Below are positions 61,413 to 64,000 of a stretch of DNA of 64,000 nt, in pieces. The stretch covers positions 248,001 to 312,000 of the forward strand of contig NZ_FNUJ01000003.1 of the NCBI RefSeq assembly GCF_900107925.1. The letters run 5' to 3'. The notes beneath the pieces are model-generated. The model was not told where the DNA came from. It searched no databases and saw nothing but the letters and a program-made list of their open reading frames with translations. The stretch's first letter is position 1. Each line of letters opens with the position of its first letter. Origin of the DNA: Amycolatopsis pretoriensis (GTDB lineage Bacteria; Actinomycetota; Actinomycetes; Mycobacteriales; Pseudonocardiaceae). The position numbers and the translations under genes are program-made.

Positions 61413-62537
61413 TCAGCCCTGGGCGAGGGCGAGCGGAACCAGCTGTTCGGCGGTGGTGAGCGACCCGTGCTGCCCGATCAGCGACGTCTCGACGGCCTCC
61501 GCGAGCCCCCGCACCATCCCGAACCGGTCCCGGGCCGCCGCGACGACGTCGCCGATGCGCGGCAGCACCCGGTCGCTGACCGTGTGCCCGAACCACCCCT
61601 CGGCGACGGCCTCCTCCCGCGAGCGCACCCACGCCCGCTCGCCCAGCACCTCCCGCCAGGCCGCGAGGACGTCCGCGGCCGCGCCCGGCTCGGTGTAGAC
61701 GTGCCGGGCCCGCACCTCGCCCCCGAACGTCCGGACACCGTCCAGCAGCTCCGGGACGTCTTCGAGGTCGAGCTTGTCGTCGACGGTCACCATCCCGTGG
61801 TCGGCCACCACCGCGAGCAGGGCACCGGGCGGCAGACCGTCCACAAGGGACTCCACTAACCGGTCGACCTGCCGCAGCTGCATCCGCCACGCGGCCGAGC
61901 CGGGGCCGTAAACGTGGCCGAGCAGGTCGAGTTCGCTGTGGTAGGCGTAGCAGAAGGCGCGCCCGCCGAGCACCGACAACGTCCGCGCGGCGAGGTCGCC
62001 CAGCGCGTGCACCCCGGCGTACTGCGCGCCGCCCTGGGTCGCCAGGGTCAAGGCCGTGTCGCGGAACTTGGCGGAAGACACGACGGCCGCGTCGATGCCC
62101 GCCGCGGCGGCCCGTTCGAAGGTCGTCGGCAGCGGCTGCACTTCGCGAGGTGGGAGGGCGCCCCGCAGGTCGCTGCCGTCTTCGTGACTGCACCAGCGCA
62201 ACGCGTTCAGCACGCCGGTGCCCGGCATTTCGAAGGTGTAGCCGACCATGCCGTGCTCACCGGACGCGAGCCCGGTACCGATGGCGGCGACACCCGCGGC
62301 GGTGGTGGACGGAAACCCGACGCGCAAGGATTCCTGAACGAGCTCGGTCAGCACGGGCGCATCCGCGGCGTGCTCGGCGAGCAGCTCCCGGCCAAGCCCA
62401 TCGACGAGCAGCACGCCGGCGCTGCTCGCCTCCGGCAGAGCCAGGGAGTTCCCACAACCGGGCACCCCGAGAGCGGCGAGCAGGGACGGAACGACCTGGC
62501 CGAGATGCGGAACATCGGCAAGCGAAGGCGGCTGCAC
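61413..62537 (-). CDS. type I phosphodiesterase / nucleotide pyrophosphatase family protein
   Basis: A 374-residue alkaline-phosphatase-superfamily enzyme. Metal Asp D46 in GVLLVDGLG, nucleophile region FPSTTAAGVAAIGTG (S77-T79), YHSELDLLGHVYGPGS and VVADHGMVTVDD. No signal peptide, so cytosolic. It hydrolyses phosphodiester or pyrophosphate bonds in an unknown substrate. GTG 62537 begins the normal N-terminus; the frame stays open upstream through the repeat tract, which was not included. Confidence 0.92.
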   Translation of the reverse strand: MQPPSLADVPHLGQVVPSLLAALGVPGCGNSLALPEASSAGVLLVDGLGRELLAEHAADAPVLTELVQESLRVGFPSTTAAGVAAIGTGLASGEHGMVGYTFEMPGTGVLNALRWCSHEDGSDLRGALPPREVQPLPTTFERAAAAGIDAAVVSSAKFRDTALTLATQGGAQYAGVHALGDLAARTLSVLGGRAFCYAYHSELDLLGHVYGPGSAAWRMQLRQVDRLVESLVDGLPPGALLAVVADHGMVTVDDKLDLEDVPELLDGVRTFGGEVRARHVYTEPGAAADVLAAWREVLGERAWVRSREEAVAEGWFGHTVSDRVLPRIGDVVAAARDRFGMVRGLAEAVETSLIGQHGSLTTAEQLVPLALAQG

Positions 62538-63169
62538 GCGCCCAGCTTCCCACCGGCGGCCCCGGACGGCCGAGCGGCAGCGCCGGCCATCGCCTAACGG
62601 TTGCAGGAGCCCTTCGCCGGGCCGAAAGCCCCCACGACCGAGCGCAGCGCCGGCCGCCACCCAGCGGTTCGAGCAGCCCCTACGCAAGGCCGAAGACCTC
62701 GGACGGCCGAGCAGCAGCGCCGGCCACCGCTCGGCGTTCGCGCCGATCCCGATCCGGCGAGGAAGGCCGCACCTCGGCGATTCCGCAGCCCGAGCCCACC
62801 CCCGAAAGCTCTGGACAGCCGAGCGCGGCGCCGGCCGCCACCCAGCGGTTCGAGCAGCTCCTACGCAAGGCCGAAAGCCCCGGACGGCCGAGCAGCAGCG
62901 GCGGCCGCCGCCAAGCGGGTTCAAGCCCCCACGGCCGAAGCCCCGGACAGTAGCTGGCCTCCGCCCAGAGGCACCGGTAGCCTCCCGGCGGCCGCAACTC
63001 GGCGGTTCCCGAGCCCGGGTAGCGAGCTCCGGAGCGACCAACTGGCGTTTGCGCCGATCCGACCCGGCGGAGCCGCGATGCCCCACCTCGGCGATATCGC
63101 AGCACCGAACCCAGCCGGCGCCCCAGCGCACCGCGAAGACCCGGGCTGTCCCAGCACCGCGTTCCCGGC
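62538..63169. repeat. degenerate tandem repeat tract in a 644-bp gene-free gap
   Basis: Imperfect units of about 65-110 bp recur, beginning near 62558, 62629, 62697, 62809, 62878 and 62941. Shared blocks: GGACGGCCGAGC, AGCGCCGGCC, CAGCGGTTCGAGCAG, CTACGCAAGGCCGAA. A second block (GCGCCGATCC then CACCTCGGCGAT) occurs at about 62739-62780 and 63051-63095. No spacer regularity, so not CRISPR. No gene is called here. Confidence 0.7.
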
Positions 63170-63175
63170 GATAAT
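63170..63175 (+). promoter_or_regulatory. -10 box of leaderless fmdB-like gene
   Basis: GATAAT ends six bases before ATG 63182; no ribosome site. Confidence 0.5.
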
Positions 63176-63181
63176 CACCGC

Positions 63182-63397
63182 ATGCCGACCTACGCCTACC
63201 GCTGCCGCGAGTGCACCGAGACCTTCGAGCTCCTGCGGCCGATGAGCGAATCCGGCGCGCCGGCCGCCTGTCCCGATGGGCACACCGACACCGTCAAGCT
63301 GCTCACCACGGTCGCCCTCACCGGGGCCGCGAGCGGACCCGCGGCCCCGGCCGGTGGCGGCGGCGGTGGCTGCTGTGGCGGCGGCTGCTGCGGCTAG
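63182..63397 (+). CDS. FmdB family zinc-ribbon protein
   Basis: A 71-residue protein. The N-terminal zinc ribbon (MPTYAYRCRECTETFEL with Cys-x2-Cys, then CPDGH) is the FmdB/CxxC signature; a Gly-rich tail ends in paired cysteines (GGCCGGGCCG). FmdB was linked to regulation of formamidase but most members are uncharacterised. CTAG overlap of 4 bp with the convergent PLP enzyme. Confidence 0.93.
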   Translation: MPTYAYRCRECTETFELLRPMSESGAPAACPDGHTDTVKLLTTVALTGAASGPAAPAGGGGGGCCGGGCCG

Positions 63398-64000
63398 ACC
63401 GCCTTCAGCGCCTGCTCCAGATCGGCCCACAGGTCCTCGACGTCCTCCAGCCCGGCGGAAAGCCGGATCAGCTGGTCGGACACGCCGGCGTCGTGCCGGT
63501 CGCCCTCGTCGACGATCCGGTGGCTGATCGAACCCGGGTGCTGGATCAGCGTGTCCACACTGCCCAGGCTCACCGCCGGCGTGATCAGCCGGACCGCGCC
63601 GATCAGGGCGTGCGGGTCGCCGGCGACCTCGAACGCCACCAGCGGCCCGCCGATCCGCGGGTAGTGGACCGCCGTCACGGCCGGGTGGTCGCCGAGCCGG
63701 GCGGCCAGCGTCGCCGCGGTGGCCGATGCCGCGTTGACGCGCAGCGGCAGCGTGGAAAGCCCGCGCAGCAACAGGTATCCGGCGAGCGGGTGCAGCACGC
63801 CGCCGGTGGCGAAGCGGATCTGCCGCAGCCGCGCGGCTTCCGCGGCGTCGCACGCGACGATCCCGCCCATCACGTCGCCGTGGCCGCCGAGGAACTTCGT
63901 CGCGCTGTGCAGCACGATCCGCGCCCCGTGGCGGCCCGGGCGCTGGAGCACCGGGGTCGCGAACGTGTTGTCCACCAACAGGGGCACGTCCCCGCACGCC
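63394..64000 (-). CDS. Cys/Met metabolism PLP-dependent enzyme (5' end cut off)
   Basis: The C-terminal 201 residues of a cystathionine gamma-synthase/methionine gamma-lyase family protein; its start lies beyond the window. The PLP lysine is in LHSATKFLGGHGDVMGG, preceded by VDNTFATPVLQRP, and the C-terminus has TPAVSLGSVDTLIQHP, SHRIVDEG and IRLSAGLEDVEDL. Synthase and lyase activities cannot be separated from this part. Confidence 0.94.
   Translation of the reverse strand, partial: ACGDVPLLVDNTFATPVLQRPGRHGARIVLHSATKFLGGHGDVMGGIVACDAAEAARLRQIRFATGGVLHPLAGYLLLRGLSTLPLRVNAASATAATLAARLGDHPAVTAVHYPRIGGPLVAFEVAGDPHALIGAVRLITPAVSLGSVDTLIQHPGSISHRIVDEGDRHDAGVSDQLIRLSAGLEDVEDLWADLEQALKAV

Noticed and set aside
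60217..62193. Single 658-residue fusion of the dehydrogenase with upstream sequence
   Set aside because: The upstream part is out-of-frame shadow of the phosphodiesterase gene; ATG 61317 starts the Rossmann fold.
62558..63110. Possible CRISPR array
   Set aside because: Units vary in length and sequence, there are no unique spacers and no cas genes.
62538..63131. Long minus-strand extension of the phosphodiesterase frame through the repeat tract
   Set aside because: Arg/Gly-rich repetitive translation, typical of an open frame forced by high GC; GTG 62537 gives a normal-length enzyme.

Overview
The window is very GC-rich with dense coding on both strands, GTG/TTG starts and frequent ATGA/GTGA start-stop overlaps, so it comes from a filamentous actinomycete. 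A Pseudonocardiales organism such as Amycolatopsis is the best guess, from gene content and protein style; no marker gene here proves the genus. About 70 protein genes, one tRNA and no transposase, integrase, prophage or CRISPR array were seen.

Layout. 1-3.9 kb: end of a DUF998 membrane protein, a hydrolase, a HAD phosphatase, a Nudix hydrolase, a maleate-isomerase-like protein and a DoxX protein. 3.9-7.9 kb: a complete conservon (sensor kinase, roadblock, DUF742, GTPase) on the minus strand. 8.4-13.6 kb: TenA-like protein, acyl-CoA ligase, SDR, MFS exporter. 13.6-20.3 kb: two tiny hexapeptide ORFs, a membrane diguanylate cyclase, a phospholipase A2/acyltransferase-like/DUF4383 fusion and an LCP cell-wall ligase. 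20.4-24.2 kb: XRE regulator, Baeyer-Villiger-type monooxygenase with divergent TetR regulator, small conserved proteins and an unusual tRNA with a Leu UAG anticodon. 24.3-31.6 kb: a series of regulator/oxidoreductase pairs (three AraC-type regulators). 31.7-36.3 kb: small membrane protein, lipoprotein, peroxiredoxin and a 1045-residue NACHT (NLR-like) protein.

36.3-52.6 kb is an expanded version of the block known in Mycobacterium tuberculosis as Rv1329c-Rv1341: rdgB, rph, MBL phosphodiesterase, murI, rhomboid, cysM, cysO, mec, P1-type peptidase, DUF2017, clpS, then divergent pncB and dinG. It makes nucleotide-pool cleaning, tRNA maturation, D-glutamate, CysO-dependent cysteine synthesis, N-degron adaptor and NAD salvage functions. 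Extra genes are inserted: an arylamine N-acetyltransferase, an Asp/Glu racemase, a second divergent clpS-DUF2017 pair, pncA, a KDPG-type aldolase and bioY. 52.7-64 kb: OsmC, PTH2-like protein, serB, ctaD, an aminoglycoside-phosphotransferase-fold protein, hydrolase, GNAT, a zinc-ribbon protein, an opine-dehydrogenase-like protein, a type I phosphodiesterase, a degenerate repeat tract, an FmdB protein and the end of a Cys/Met-metabolism PLP enzyme.

The most notable signals are the duplicated clpS-DUF2017 cassette, the NACHT gene with a compositionally distinct, TTA-bearing C-terminal sensor region, the phospholipase fusion, the twin hexapeptide ORFs, the class-I tRNA with a Leu anticodon, and a strong recurrent pattern of TANNNT boxes 6-8 bases before start codons, which indicates leaderless transcription of many genes.
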